Shown one piece after another: positions 25,807-34,280 of a stretch of DNA of 64,000 nt; positions within the stretch are counted from its first letter, which is position 1; every line of letters starts with the position of its first letter. The position numbers were made by a program, and so were the translations under genes. Source of the stretch: Spongiimicrobium salis (GTDB taxonomy: Bacteria > Bacteroidota > Bacteroidia > Flavobacteriales > Flavobacteriaceae); contig NZ_JBHEQA010000001.1 in assembly GCF_043678055.1 (NCBI RefSeq), positions 186,001-250,000 of the forward strand, read 5' to 3'. The notes below the pieces were generated by a model. It was given only the letters and a program-made list of their open reading frames with translations. It was not told the DNA's origin and did not search any database.

Positions 25807-26880
25807 TTAGTACTCAATCTTTTTGGCAGTAACTCCTGGTCCAGGGATAGTATATAAAGTAAGGTTTTGAGGGGCTTTTTCATTGTCTATATTAAAAACA
25901 CAACGAGTATTCTCGCCTTCTACCCAAAACTTGTTTTGTTCATAAGGTAATAACCTCATTTTCCTTCCAGGGGCATCTAAGCTGCGCGTTGGCTCCAAAA
26001 TAACTTCTTTATCTCTCCTGAAAATCTTAAGAAAGTTTTTATCATTAATTCTATATGAACCAACATATCGATTTAATACCTCGCTGCTTAGTTTTATCGT
26101 ATGTACTTCTGATAGCCCTTTGGTTATATATTCTGCTTCAAATACATTTTTACGTCCCTTATAAAACCCATCTTCGTTTACCTCATACCAATTGGCATTC
26201 GTATCAGGACTGTAGGCTGGTGTAAACACATCAACCAATTGAGTTAATTCATTTGGCATTATTGAATGGATATTTCCTTCATGTGCAGTAAGAATGCTAA
26301 CATCTCCTCCCTTAATAATTTCATTCTCTACTTCCCTGATGACGCACTTTTGCAATACTTCTTTTCGACCCTTTTTTATAACTTCTCTTGTTGTTGGGAG
26401 TTGTTCTTCTATTGAATAATTTTTGGTCAATAAGCTTCCAGAAACAACATTTATTACTCCAGTCATATCTGGATGGTCATGGTGAGGAATATATTCACCT
26501 TTGTCAAATTGAAATAGCGATACTTGAAAATCTACTTCCTTATGTAAACCTGAGGCTTCAATCCAGTTTTTGGTATTATTTGTAAAGTCGTTCAATCCTT
26601 TTTTGACATTTTCAAATTCTGGAAAATTGCACTGAAGAAGTAATTGTTTTACCTGTTCAGCATACAGTTTTTGGTTCCAATGTGATTGATGTTGTGTTTT
26701 GGCCAATTGGGTAATACGTTCTAAAAAGGCATCCCAATTGAGTAGAGTATCTTTATTCCATTTTCCTAGATGAGCGTTTGCCGATTGTGCATATAAGGAA
26801 ATGGAATTAAGCTGTAAAGCAATGTTTGCAAACCCTAAAGCGCTTAGTTTTATAAATTCTCTCCGTTTGAAATCATTCAT
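25807..26880 (-). CDS. Exported thiol-dioxygenase-like cupin (PCO/ADO family) with C-terminal module
   Basis: A 357-residue protein with a twin-arginine-like leader (KRREFIKLSALGF). The central part (about 120-240) matches the plant cysteine oxidase/cysteamine dioxygenase family: IPHHDHPDMTGVINVVSG carries the two iron-binding histidines, and GGDVSILTAHEGNIHSI the third, followed by VDVFTPAYSPD. Known members oxidise a thiol with O2 in the cytosol, so an exported form is unusual. The C-terminal ~90 residues (LNRYVGSYRIN onward) resemble the DUF3471-like tail of serine hydrolases. Substrate and activity are not known; the family call rests on the motifs alone. Confidence 0.75.
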   Translation of the reverse strand: MNDFKRREFIKLSALGFANIALQLNSISLYAQSANAHLGKWNKDTLLNWDAFLERITQLAKTQHQSHWNQKLYAEQVKQLLLQCNFPEFENVKKGLNDFTNNTKNWIEASGLHKEVDFQVSLFQFDKGEYIPHHDHPDMTGVINVVSGSLLTKNYSIEEQLPTTREVIKKGRKEVLQKCVIREVENEIIKGGDVSILTAHEGNIHSIMPNELTQLVDVFTPAYSPDTNANWYEVNEDGFYKGRKNVFEAEYITKGLSEVHTIKLSSEVLNRYVGSYRINDKNFLKIFRRDKEVILEPTRSLDAPGRKMRLLPYEQNKFWVEGENTRCVFNIDNEKAPQNLTLYTIPGPGVTAKKIEY

Positions 26881-26941
26881 ACTTTCCCATATTCAAAAAT
26901 TCTCTAATTACATCTAAAAGCGTGTTGGCGGCAGATACGAT

Positions 26942-27823
26942 TTATTGTTGAGTTCTAAGTTTTTCTATCACCTCTGCACTTACCCAAAAAATGTCTACAT
27001 TTTCGTATTTTTTTGACCCCATATTTCTATTGAAGAAAAGATACTTTCCATCAGGGGTTACACTAGCGGAAGCTTCCCACGCCTCTGTATTTATATCAGC
27101 TCCTAGATTAATGGGGTCACCCCATTCTCCATCTTGTTGACGATAGCTGATATAAATATCAGAATCCCCATATCCACCTTCTTTTTTACTATCAAATAGT
27201 ATATAAGATTCATCCGGAGCTATATAAGGGTGAAAGCTTCCGCCAGTATTGATTTTTTCATTGAGTAGTTTTGGCTCTTCATACTTTCCATTTATGAGTC
27301 GTGAATAACGAATATCTCCTGTGAAGTCGCGTTTGAACTCATCAAAAAAATAAGTGCCTTTAGAAGAAGCAGTAAGGCGCATAATGGGTAAACTGTCAAA
27401 AGGATGTTCGAGTTTTTTTATTTCAGACCATTCGCCGTTATCCATCCGTTCCATATAGCGGCGACCCAAGTGCAATGTCTTACCATCCGGGGATACAAAA
27501 GGCTGTCCTTTGCGTGGAGAAATCACGGTCTCGGTCCAAGAATCCCCCTCATTTTTATAAACCACAAATTCCTGCTTCTTATTAGTTTCTCCAACTTGTC
27601 TAAGAAAATAAAATTCTTTCATATCTGGGCTAAAGGCTCCGCAATTTTCCCAGCCTGCCGTTGTAACCATATTGGGAGCGAAGGCTACAGGAATTAATCC
27701 TGGAGGTTCTTGACCGAGGTAAAAATTTACTTTGGCTGAAGAATCATCATCTTTTTTGTTTGATTTATCTGTTTTACAAGCGCTTAAAAGTAGAATAAAT
27801 GCTAATACTGAAATTTTAATCAT
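26942..27823 (-). CDS. PD40 (WD40-like) beta-propeller lipoprotein
   Basis: A 293-residue surface or periplasmic protein. The lipoprotein signal MIKISVLAFILLLSAC precedes a linker and propeller repeats such as GAFSPDMKEFYFLRQ, FVSPDGKTLHLG, YIAPDESYILFDS and SVTPDGKYLFFNR, the PD40/TolB pattern. The ATG at 27823 is preferred over a GTG at 27844. It is a close relative of the protein at 31937-32803, sharing the PPG-IP-FAP N-terminal motif. It is the last gene of the sigma-factor gene series on this strand. Confidence 0.8.
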   Translation of the reverse strand: MIKISVLAFILLLSACKTDKSNKKDDDSSAKVNFYLGQEPPGLIPVAFAPNMVTTAGWENCGAFSPDMKEFYFLRQVGETNKKQEFVVYKNEGDSWTETVISPRKGQPFVSPDGKTLHLGRRYMERMDNGEWSEIKKLEHPFDSLPIMRLTASSKGTYFFDEFKRDFTGDIRYSRLINGKYEEPKLLNEKINTGGSFHPYIAPDESYILFDSKKEGGYGDSDIYISYRQQDGEWGDPINLGADINTEAWEASASVTPDGKYLFFNRNMGSKKYENVDIFWVSAEVIEKLRTQQ

Positions 27824-27885
27824 GTGTTCTTTAATTGATTTCACTGTGAGATAATTTATGCTATTATTAACCCTCTTTTAAATAT

Positions 27886-28287
27886 TCATTTATATCTTTT
27901 TGACAAACCTGTCAGTACTAGAATGGCTTTTTTAGCATTTTTTTTATCCACAAAAATGTGGTCATGGTAATATGCCGCAATAACATTGCAGCTTATATTA
28001 TTTTTAGCTAATTCACCAGAAAACAAAGCAGTGAATCCTACCGCTTCTAATGAGGAGTGAATCTCTAGTGTTATCCAAGATGCTATATAATTATACTTTA
28101 GATTCAATTTATCTGCTTTTTTACGCTCAATTATAATAGTAAATCCTGCTTTTTCTTTGAATTCACAAACCGTATCTTTTCTAGGAATTTCATCTATTTT
28201 CTTCACTGTTGAAAACACATACTCTCCTTCATTTAGTACTGGGTTTATTTCTTTTACCAATTCAGATAGATTTATTTTTCCAGACAT
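27886..28287 (-). CDS. ACT-domain protein (DUF2241-like)
   Basis: A 133-residue cytoplasmic protein of two small ACT-like repeats. It opens SGKINLSELVKEINPVLNEG, continues with VCEFKEKAGFTIIIERKKAD, and the second half contains WITLEIHSSLEAVGFTALFS and ISCNVIAAYYHDHIFV, the pattern of stand-alone ACT proteins thought to bind an amino acid or similar ligand. No enzyme domain is attached. Role unknown. Confidence 0.75.
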   Translation of the reverse strand: MSGKINLSELVKEINPVLNEGEYVFSTVKKIDEIPRKDTVCEFKEKAGFTIIIERKKADKLNLKYNYIASWITLEIHSSLEAVGFTALFSGELAKNNISCNVIAAYYHDHIFVDKKNAKKAILVLTGLSKRYK

Positions 28288-28321
28288 GTCTATTCAAGTA
28301 AATCGATTATATATTGTTTTC

Positions 28322-28810
28322 CTAAGCATCACTTGTTACTTGCCTTTTAGTCTTCAAGAAAAGTCCAATAATTGAGGCAACGAACAGTCCTGAAAAGAAA
28401 GTCGTTATGAACTCAATAACCGTCATAATGCTTACTTGCATAAAGCCCTTTCCTTCCTCAACTTCTATTGGTACATCTGAATGGTGTATTTTAAATAACC
28501 GCACACTTTCTTTAATAAAATTGGGATCTATAGACGTTATTAATAAGTATCGAAATATGCCCATAAGAGTACCTGCAATTAAAGCTACTCCAAGTCCAAT
28601 TTTTATTGCATCTCCATAAGTCATTAGGTTATCATTCAAGTTTTTAAATGCCTTAAAAGCATAAACAAAAATTAAAACATTGGCTAAAAAACCAAGTGGA
28701 CTATACCACCATGGAGGGTCTACATACGTATTCATGGCATAGCAAATACCAAATATCAGGAGCAGTGTTATAGTGAGTAATACTCCAAATTTTAAGATTG
28801 TATTTTTCAT
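28322..28810 (-). CDS. DUF4199 membrane protein
   Basis: A 162-residue integral membrane protein with four helices. The family features are visible: LKFGVLLTITLLLIFGI, PLGFLANVLIFVYAFKAFK, the motif LMTYGDAIKIGLGVALIAG and a C-terminal helix FFSGLFVASIIGLF. DUF4199 proteins are widespread in Bacteroidota and of unknown function. It starts 3 bases from the end of the upstream hydrolase gene, so the two are certainly co-transcribed. Confidence 0.8.
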   Translation of the reverse strand: MKNTILKFGVLLTITLLLIFGICYAMNTYVDPPWWYSPLGFLANVLIFVYAFKAFKNLNDNLMTYGDAIKIGLGVALIAGTLMGIFRYLLITSIDPNFIKESVRLFKIHHSDVPIEVEEGKGFMQVSIMTVIEFITTFFSGLFVASIIGLFLKTKRQVTSDA

Positions 28811-28813
28811 TGG

Positions 28814-29965
28814 TTAATTGACTTGTTTTAGAAATGATTTGACAGCGTTCCAATATTCACCGCTGCCTTCTTGCCCTTCCCAAAGAGCACGTGAACCGTG
28901 AAACCCATTGGATTCTGGTATAAATTGAAATTGGTTCTTTTTCAATTTTAAATTACCAATTAGTGCCTTCAAAGTTTTTGCTTCATCTTTTGAGGAGGTT
29001 ACGAAGTAAGGCTTATCTATTTCTGAAAATACGTTACTTAGTGATGGTGCAGCATCACCAAAATAATCACCAGGGCTAAACCCAATAATCGCTTTTACTT
29101 TATCGTTATTATAGCCTTCCAAAAGAGCTAAACTCGATGAAAATGAACTTCCCCAAACAATTACTTTTTTGCTGTATTTTTCATTCAGATAATTAATAGC
29201 TGCTATTATATCTTTTTGTGCATCTATCATTTCATTTGATAATTTTTTTTCAACGGCTCTCACTCTTGTTTTATTCGGTTTACCTGCTAATGGGCCACCT
29301 GCACGTAAATCTACAACCAAACAATTGTAGCCCATTTCATTAAGTTTAGGAGCAATATCCGCATACTCAATTCTGTTGGAATTTGCTTGATGCATTAACA
29401 AAACAATAGGCTTTTTCTTGTCTATTTCGTAAAGGTTTGCATTAATAAACAAACCATCCTGCGCGGCAAACTCAACTTTCGTAGGAATATATTTATCTCC
29501 CAAGGCTCCTGGATTTGGCAATTGGACTCCTTGTTGCTGCCGCCTTGCTTCTGCCTCTTGTTGGATCAAATCTTCAACGAATTGAATCTTTGTGATTTTA
29601 CCTTTTTTATCAAAATAAATGTAAGATTCGCTTTTTCCTAAACCCTCAAAATCATAGACTACTTTTGCTTTACCATCTTCACTATCAATAATATTCATAC
29701 TATTTAGTTTTGGAAGATTAGTCACTATATTTTTCATAATAGCAGGGCTATTTTTTTTTGGAATTTCACCAAACTGTAAATCCATGCTTATGTAGGGTAA
29801 TAAGGCTTCGGTGTTTTTATCTGCAAAGCTTTTACTAAAAGCTTCGATAGGTTTAGAATAATCTTGAGCAAAAATGGTTGTTGATGAAAAGAGGGAGAAA
29901 ATGATTAACACTATTCCCATTTTCTGGTTAATGTTGGTATTTTTACGATAAATTGCATTCTTCAT
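28814..29965 (-). CDS. Secreted alpha/beta hydrolase with N-terminal DUF3887-like domain
   Basis: A 383-residue exported protein. A signal peptide (about 17-34, ending IFAQ) is followed by a small NTF2/DUF3887-like domain (about 35-125, FSKSFADKNTEALLPYIS). The hydrolase domain (about 160-383) has the oxyanion region LLMHQANSNR, nucleophile elbow VWGSSFSSSLAL (GxSxS rather than GxSxG) near 275, Asp in SSKDEAK and His in NGFHGSRAL near 360. It resembles dienelactone-hydrolase-type proteins. Operon partners are DUF4199 and probably the sigma-factor genes. Confidence 0.75.
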   Translation of the reverse strand: MKNAIYRKNTNINQKMGIVLIIFSLFSSTTIFAQDYSKPIEAFSKSFADKNTEALLPYISMDLQFGEIPKKNSPAIMKNIVTNLPKLNSMNIIDSEDGKAKVVYDFEGLGKSESYIYFDKKGKITKIQFVEDLIQQEAEARRQQQGVQLPNPGALGDKYIPTKVEFAAQDGLFINANLYEIDKKKPIVLLMHQANSNRIEYADIAPKLNEMGYNCLVVDLRAGGPLAGKPNKTRVRAVEKKLSNEMIDAQKDIIAAINYLNEKYSKKVIVWGSSFSSSLALLEGYNNDKVKAIIGFSPGDYFGDAAPSLSNVFSEIDKPYFVTSSKDEAKTLKALIGNLKLKKNQFQFIPESNGFHGSRALWEGQEGSGEYWNAVKSFLKQVN

Positions 29966-30010
29966 TTTGTTTTGTCTTTATATTGTGTGTTTAAATAGTG
30001 TTATGTGGAA

Positions 30011-30205
30011 CTACAGGGATTCTTTAATTTTTATAAATTTTCTCTTCAGTTTTGAAAATTTCGGAATCATAAAGATTGCTAATCCAACATCAAAGAATAG
30101 TAATTTGTAGTACCAAGGTTTAGTATCCGGTACCACCAAAAATGTAATAGTCATAACAACTATGCCTATTATTTTAAAAATGATGTGTATATTTTTCTTC
30201 GACAT
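30011..30205 (-). CDS. Small two-helix membrane protein
   Basis: A 64-residue protein with two hydrophobic stretches (IIFKIIGIVVMTITFLVV and YKLLFFDVGLAIFMI) and a lysine-rich C-terminus. It lies between the sigma/anti-sigma-like pair and the hydrolase on the same strand. No family is recognised; it may be an accessory membrane subunit. Confidence 0.55.
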   Translation of the reverse strand: MSKKNIHIIFKIIGIVVMTITFLVVPDTKPWYYKLLFFDVGLAIFMIPKFSKLKRKFIKIKESL

Positions 30206-30270
30206 ATTAACTCTTGTATTAGGTTTCTAATTATTTAGTGACAAGAGTTTTAAAAATATGACAGCAACAA

Positions 30271-30903
30271 TTACTTTTCTTTTTCTTTTAAGTCTTTGAT
30301 GATGCTATCTACCTGGTTTATAAGTGGTTTCCAGTTTGCTTTTGCTGCTTTTTTATTTATCAATCCTACATATCCAAATATCAATGCGAAAATTAGAGTT
30401 GCAATTAGTTTAAACTCCCATTTGATAGTAAGTTGTTCTAATATAGTTAGTGGTTGTTCAGATTTTGAAATACCCCAAATTAGCAAAGCATTGGCTATAA
30501 AAATTGGTATTGAAATCCAATATATTACAGTATCTAATAATTTATGTTGACTGAGCATAAATTGTTTTTGACTATTCAATTGTTCTTGAATGGATAAAAA
30601 TAATTTCTGAACCAACTTACTCTTTCGGTTGTTTCTTAATTTAATAACGATATAAACTAAAGCTACCAGTCCAGTTATAGCACCAATACGAGAAATCACG
30701 TAAGGGTATGCATAAAAGGAATATCCAAAACCGATAAAACCTATTGTAGCCCCTATAATTTCTCTTCGGTCTCTCTTGAGCACAATACGCTCTCTATCTT
30801 CCATCCCAACTTTAAAATCTTTCAGTAATTGGGATGTGTTTATATGTATCTCTTCTGTTTTAGAAGAATGCTTCCAGATGTTTTTAAGTTCTTGTTCTTC
30901 CAT
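30271..30903 (-). CDS. Membrane protein next to sigma factor, possible anti-sigma factor
   Basis: A 210-residue protein. The cytosolic N-terminus (about 1-45, EEQELKNIWKHSSKTEEIH) precedes four membrane helices (for example IIGATIGFIGFGYSFYAYPY and LIATLIFALIFGYVGLI). It starts 1 base after the sigma-factor stop codon, the usual place for an anti-sigma factor. It has no recognisable zinc-binding anti-sigma motif, so the role is inferred from position only. Confidence 0.6.
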   Translation of the reverse strand: MEEQELKNIWKHSSKTEEIHINTSQLLKDFKVGMEDRERIVLKRDRREIIGATIGFIGFGYSFYAYPYVISRIGAITGLVALVYIVIKLRNNRKSKLVQKLFLSIQEQLNSQKQFMLSQHKLLDTVIYWISIPIFIANALLIWGISKSEQPLTILEQLTIKWEFKLIATLIFALIFGYVGLINKKAAKANWKPLINQVDSIIKDLKEKEK

Positions 30904-30904
30904 T

Positions 30905-31402
30905 TTAGTTTAGTTTAGGCTTAATACATTCAAATAATTTCTTGCGAATGCGTTTCATTTTAACAGCAATATGATTTTCTGTTAAACCTGTTACTTCTGA
31001 AATTTGTTTATATGAAAACTCTTCAAGAAACAATACTAATATTGATGTATCACTTTCATTTAAGGTTGCTATACACTCCTTTAGAAAACGATATTTTTCA
31101 TCATCCACATCATTTGAGAGGTGTTCACTTACTCTAAATTCAATGGAGTCAAAACGGTCTGTTTTAGTATTATTCCTTTCTAATTTTAGTTTAGAGCGCA
31201 TGCATACATTCAACGCAATACGGTATACCCAAGTATCTATATTGGACATGCTTTTGAAGGATGGTAACGATTTCCAAATTTGATAAGTTACCTCTTGAAA
31301 TAAATCTTGAGGTTCAATAGGGGATACGGCGTACACTCTACAGATTCTGTATATTTTTTCTTTATTGATTTCAAGAACCTGTTCGAAATTTAAATCCTGC
31401 AC
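30905..31402 (-). CDS. RNA polymerase ECF sigma factor
   Basis: A 165-residue alternative sigma factor. Region 2 is seen in EPQDLFQEVTYQIWKSLPSF and NIDTWVYRIALNVC; region 4 in LVLFLEEFSYKQISEVTGLT with HIAVKMKRIRKKLF. The start is a GTG at 31402 (VQDLNFEQVLEINKEKIYRI), since no in-frame ATG lies nearby. It heads a minus-strand gene series (membrane partner, small membrane protein, hydrolase, DUF4199, ACT protein, PD40 lipoprotein) that it may itself control. Confidence 0.9.
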   Translation of the reverse strand: MQDLNFEQVLEINKEKIYRICRVYAVSPIEPQDLFQEVTYQIWKSLPSFKSMSNIDTWVYRIALNVCMRSKLKLERNNTKTDRFDSIEFRVSEHLSNDVDDEKYRFLKECIATLNESDTSILVLFLEEFSYKQISEVTGLTENHIAVKMKRIRKKLFECIKPKLN

Positions 31403-31936
31403 GTAATTTGGTAGTCTCTTTTTATATTTAGTGACATAAGTTGAAGAAATATGACAAGAATTATTAATTTTTTAAAAGCACCTATTAATGCTTGAAAATA
31501 GACTTCACATGGTAATAAATCTTTTCAAAGTTATCTTTTAAATCTGCATCAAAATACTTCCTTTTTCGCTTTGGTAATCGCTTCTCAATCTTAGCTAGCT
31601 TAAATCGCACTTTTTTGTCCTTACTATCAGCAAATGTTATAAATTCTCCTTGCTTTAATCTAAAGAAGATATCTACTCTATGTTTAGAAACTTCCTTTTA
31701 CATATAAATACCTTAATTTCTGTACAAAAGCCTTTTATCAATGACAAAATGATTTTATCATTTAATTGAGGTGTTTATCCTGTTCATGGCTCTATACCCT
31801 GAATATAGGATACATTTGTTAGGCGTTTGCGGCATCAATACTAAAAATCACGAAAAACAAAATAAGTCCTCTGCCTGCAATACTTCGATCATGAATCTTG
31901 CAAGCTTATTTAGAGAAATCCTTAAAAATACGATCC
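31403..31936. other. 534-base gap between divergent units
   Basis: AT-rich region between the sigma factor and the second PD40 gene. It contains one start-less coding-like stretch on the minus strand (31485-31697) and presumably divergent promoters. Nothing else is recognised. Confidence 0.4.
31485..31697 (-). pseudogene. Start-less coding fragment, unknown family
   Basis: An open stretch of about 70 codons reads VSKHRVDIFFRLKQGEFITF, KVRFKLAKIEKRLPKRKRKY and ends FEKIYYHVKSIFKH before a stop. It has protein-like composition but is closed upstream by a TAA and has no ATG. It may be the C-terminus of a lost gene. I do not recognise it. Confidence 0.35.
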
Positions 31937-32803
31937 ATGAGAAATTACAACAGATTTGGTTTAATACTTATATCGACACTGATTTTAAATGCTTGTAATT
32001 CTAAAAAAAACAAAGTACCCGATGCTGATTTCCCACCCTTAGAAGATCCTTTTTTCGCGCAAAAACCCCCAGGTTCCATCCCAGAAATTTTTGCTCCCCA
32101 TGTTGTTTCTACAGCACAAAGTGAACAGGAAGCTGCTTTTTCACCCAATATAGAAGAGATTTATTTTCGCAGAACCGATGAGGAATTGGAAAATCATGCC
32201 TTGGTTGCCATTCAATACCAAGATAATGTATGGACGGAATCTTTTATGGTACCCCAAGGGGTTTCTCCCGACGGTAAGATTATGCACATAGGAAACGAAT
32301 ATAGGGAGCGAACCCCTTCGGGCTGGTCGGAGGTGAAAAGCCTGGGAGCACCCTTTGATTCTATTCCCATTATGCGCCTTACGGCTTCATCCAATGGAAC
32401 TTACTATTTTGATACGTCTCCCTTTTATGATAAATCATCTAGAGTAGGAACCATTAGTTATTCCCGACTAATAGACGGCATACGTGAAAAACCCAGAACA
32501 GTGGACATGGATATGGGAATGAGGAAATTCCACCCATTCATTGCTCCGGATGAGTCCTACCTTATTTTTGATAGTCAAAGAGAAAACGGTAATCTTGATA
32601 TGTATATTAGTTTTCGTCAGCAAGATGGTTCATGGGGCGATGCCATGAATTTGGGAGTTCCAATAAATACAGAACTTCCAGATGCCTCTGGCAGTGTAAC
32701 ATCCGATGGGAAATACTTTTTCTTTACCCGCTTTCTTGGCGACGGTGAGAAAAACCTAATGTGGGTAGATACTGGGTTTATTGAGGCACTCAGACCCAAA
32801 TAA
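31937..32803 (+). CDS. PD40 beta-propeller lipoprotein, second copy
   Basis: A 288-residue protein. The lipoprotein signal NRFGLILISTLILNAC is followed by DADFPPLEDPFFAQKPPG, then propeller repeats with AAFSPNIEEIYFRR, GVSPDGKIMHIG, FIAPDESYLIFDS and SVTSDGKYFFFTR. It is a paralogue of the protein at 26942-27823; the line IMRLTASS(N/K)GTY is almost identical in both. The ATG at 31937 is chosen over 31898 because it places the signal at the N-terminus. Likely a surface sensor or scaffold; no enzyme motif is present. Confidence 0.8.
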   Translation: MRNYNRFGLILISTLILNACNSKKNKVPDADFPPLEDPFFAQKPPGSIPEIFAPHVVSTAQSEQEAAFSPNIEEIYFRRTDEELENHALVAIQYQDNVWTESFMVPQGVSPDGKIMHIGNEYRERTPSGWSEVKSLGAPFDSIPIMRLTASSNGTYYFDTSPFYDKSSRVGTISYSRLIDGIREKPRTVDMDMGMRKFHPFIAPDESYLIFDSQRENGNLDMYISFRQQDGSWGDAMNLGVPINTELPDASGSVTSDGKYFFFTRFLGDGEKNLMWVDTGFIEALRPK

Positions 32804-32917
32804 AGCAGAACGTCTTGTAAGCCCCCTTAAATTCACTACCGTTTTGTCTGTAGAAGACTTTGTATTTTAAATAAAAGGATCTTCGCTCTATGGTTTGTTT
32901 TGTTCCTAATTCAGGAA

Positions 32918-34243
32918 TTAGTTTTTAACTCTTTCCCCTTTATAAATCCTCACTCCAAATTGGTAAATATAAACGGAAGTATACCTTTCTTTCCCTGAGG
33001 AAGAAAATTCAACCTTTAACTCTTCATCAATCTGGAAGATCGTATTGGACTGTGGCACTAGCCTAAAAAGTGGTTGTCCCGGAATCGCTAAATACAATTC
33101 ACCCACTTTTTCCACAATATCAAAGCTGACATTTTCCTTTATCTGAAAACGGCCAAGGTAGTTTGCTAATTGCTGTGGAGAAATGGTATATTTTGGTGTA
33201 GGAATCAATTTTTTATTCTTTATTTCAAAAATTTCCTTTCCTTCTGGAAGGTAGGATTCCACCACCTTTTGATAGATTTCAAATCCGCCATCCCCATTGG
33301 TAAAGACCACTATTCCTCTCTTGGATTCAGGTAAGAGAATGACCATGGTTGAGATGCCATTTTCATTTCCCGGATGCATTAGGACGGTCTCCTTATTTGT
33401 GAGCGAAGGAATAACTTCCCAGCCTAATCCGTAATAGAGATTCTCCTTTACCCTTACTTGAGGCCTTGTCATTTCATCAAATAAGGACTTGGAAAGGCCG
33501 CCTCCTCTCAATACATACGCACAAACTTCTGTATAATCCTTTATCGTTGTTTGCAATCCTGCCGCCGCATTTAATTCGGTTCTGGGTGCATATGCATATT
33601 CTTCCAAATTGATGTTATACGGATAGGCTACTTTTTCTATATCCCATTTGGGGTTCCAAGTGAAAGCAATATCCTTGAGACCAAGGGGGTTAAAAAGAAC
33701 CTCTTCCGCCCATTCTGGTAAGGTCTTGGCCGTTTTATTGGTAAGGGCTTTTCGTAAAAATTCAAAACCTTCCCCAGAATACAGATACTGACTCCCGGGT
33801 TCAAAATTAAATTCAAGTTTTTTGGTTGGACTCATATTTCTCCAGTTCACAAAACCTGATTGGTGGCTTAGTACGTACCTGGCATTTAACTTTTTGAGGT
33901 TTTCATTTACGGTTAAATCTGGATCAATATGATATTTATAAAGGGGCTCATCCAATTGCAATTTACCTTTCTCGATGAGGTTGAGTGCCACTATCGAAAA
34001 GATTGGTTTGGTCAGGGATGCAACGGTAAAAATGGTTGCATCGCTCGCCCCCCTACCCTTTCTTTGCTCCCCAAAAACTTTAGTATAGGAGACTTGTCCG
34101 TCTTCAATGATCCCTACAGCAACGGCAGGTACGTTGTGCTCTACTTGCCATTTAGGGATTGACTTCTCCAAATTTGAAATGGTATTCTTTTGACCCTGGG
34201 CATATAGGGTAAGAAACAATAGGACGAACTTCAGATTTTTCAT
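32918..34243 (-). CDS. Serine hydrolase, beta-lactamase/class C fold, with C-terminal DUF3471-like domain
   Basis: A 441-residue exported hydrolase with a signal peptide ending LYAQG near residue 17. SxxK is SLTK in FTVASLTKPIF near 77, YSG is in FEPGSQYLYSGEGFE near 150, and the third motif is in LMHPGNENG near 290. The last ~85 residues (ISPQQLANYLGRFQIKENV onward, with FRLVPQSNTIF) are the lipocalin-like tail. It begins 37 bases past the LRR protein gene on the same strand and may share its transcript. Substrate unknown. Confidence 0.85.
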   Translation of the reverse strand: MKNLKFVLLFLTLYAQGQKNTISNLEKSIPKWQVEHNVPAVAVGIIEDGQVSYTKVFGEQRKGRGASDATIFTVASLTKPIFSIVALNLIEKGKLQLDEPLYKYHIDPDLTVNENLKKLNARYVLSHQSGFVNWRNMSPTKKLEFNFEPGSQYLYSGEGFEFLRKALTNKTAKTLPEWAEEVLFNPLGLKDIAFTWNPKWDIEKVAYPYNINLEEYAYAPRTELNAAAGLQTTIKDYTEVCAYVLRGGGLSKSLFDEMTRPQVRVKENLYYGLGWEVIPSLTNKETVLMHPGNENGISTMVILLPESKRGIVVFTNGDGGFEIYQKVVESYLPEGKEIFEIKNKKLIPTPKYTISPQQLANYLGRFQIKENVSFDIVEKVGELYLAIPGQPLFRLVPQSNTIFQIDEELKVEFSSSGKERYTSVYIYQFGVRIYKGERVKN

Positions 34244-34280
34244 GAAATATGTTAATTTTAGGATTTGACCAACCTCTGAA

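Noticed and set aside
31771..31998. 75-codon frame before the second PD40 gene
   Set aside because: It overlaps the lipoprotein signal of the real gene in another frame and has no protein-like features.
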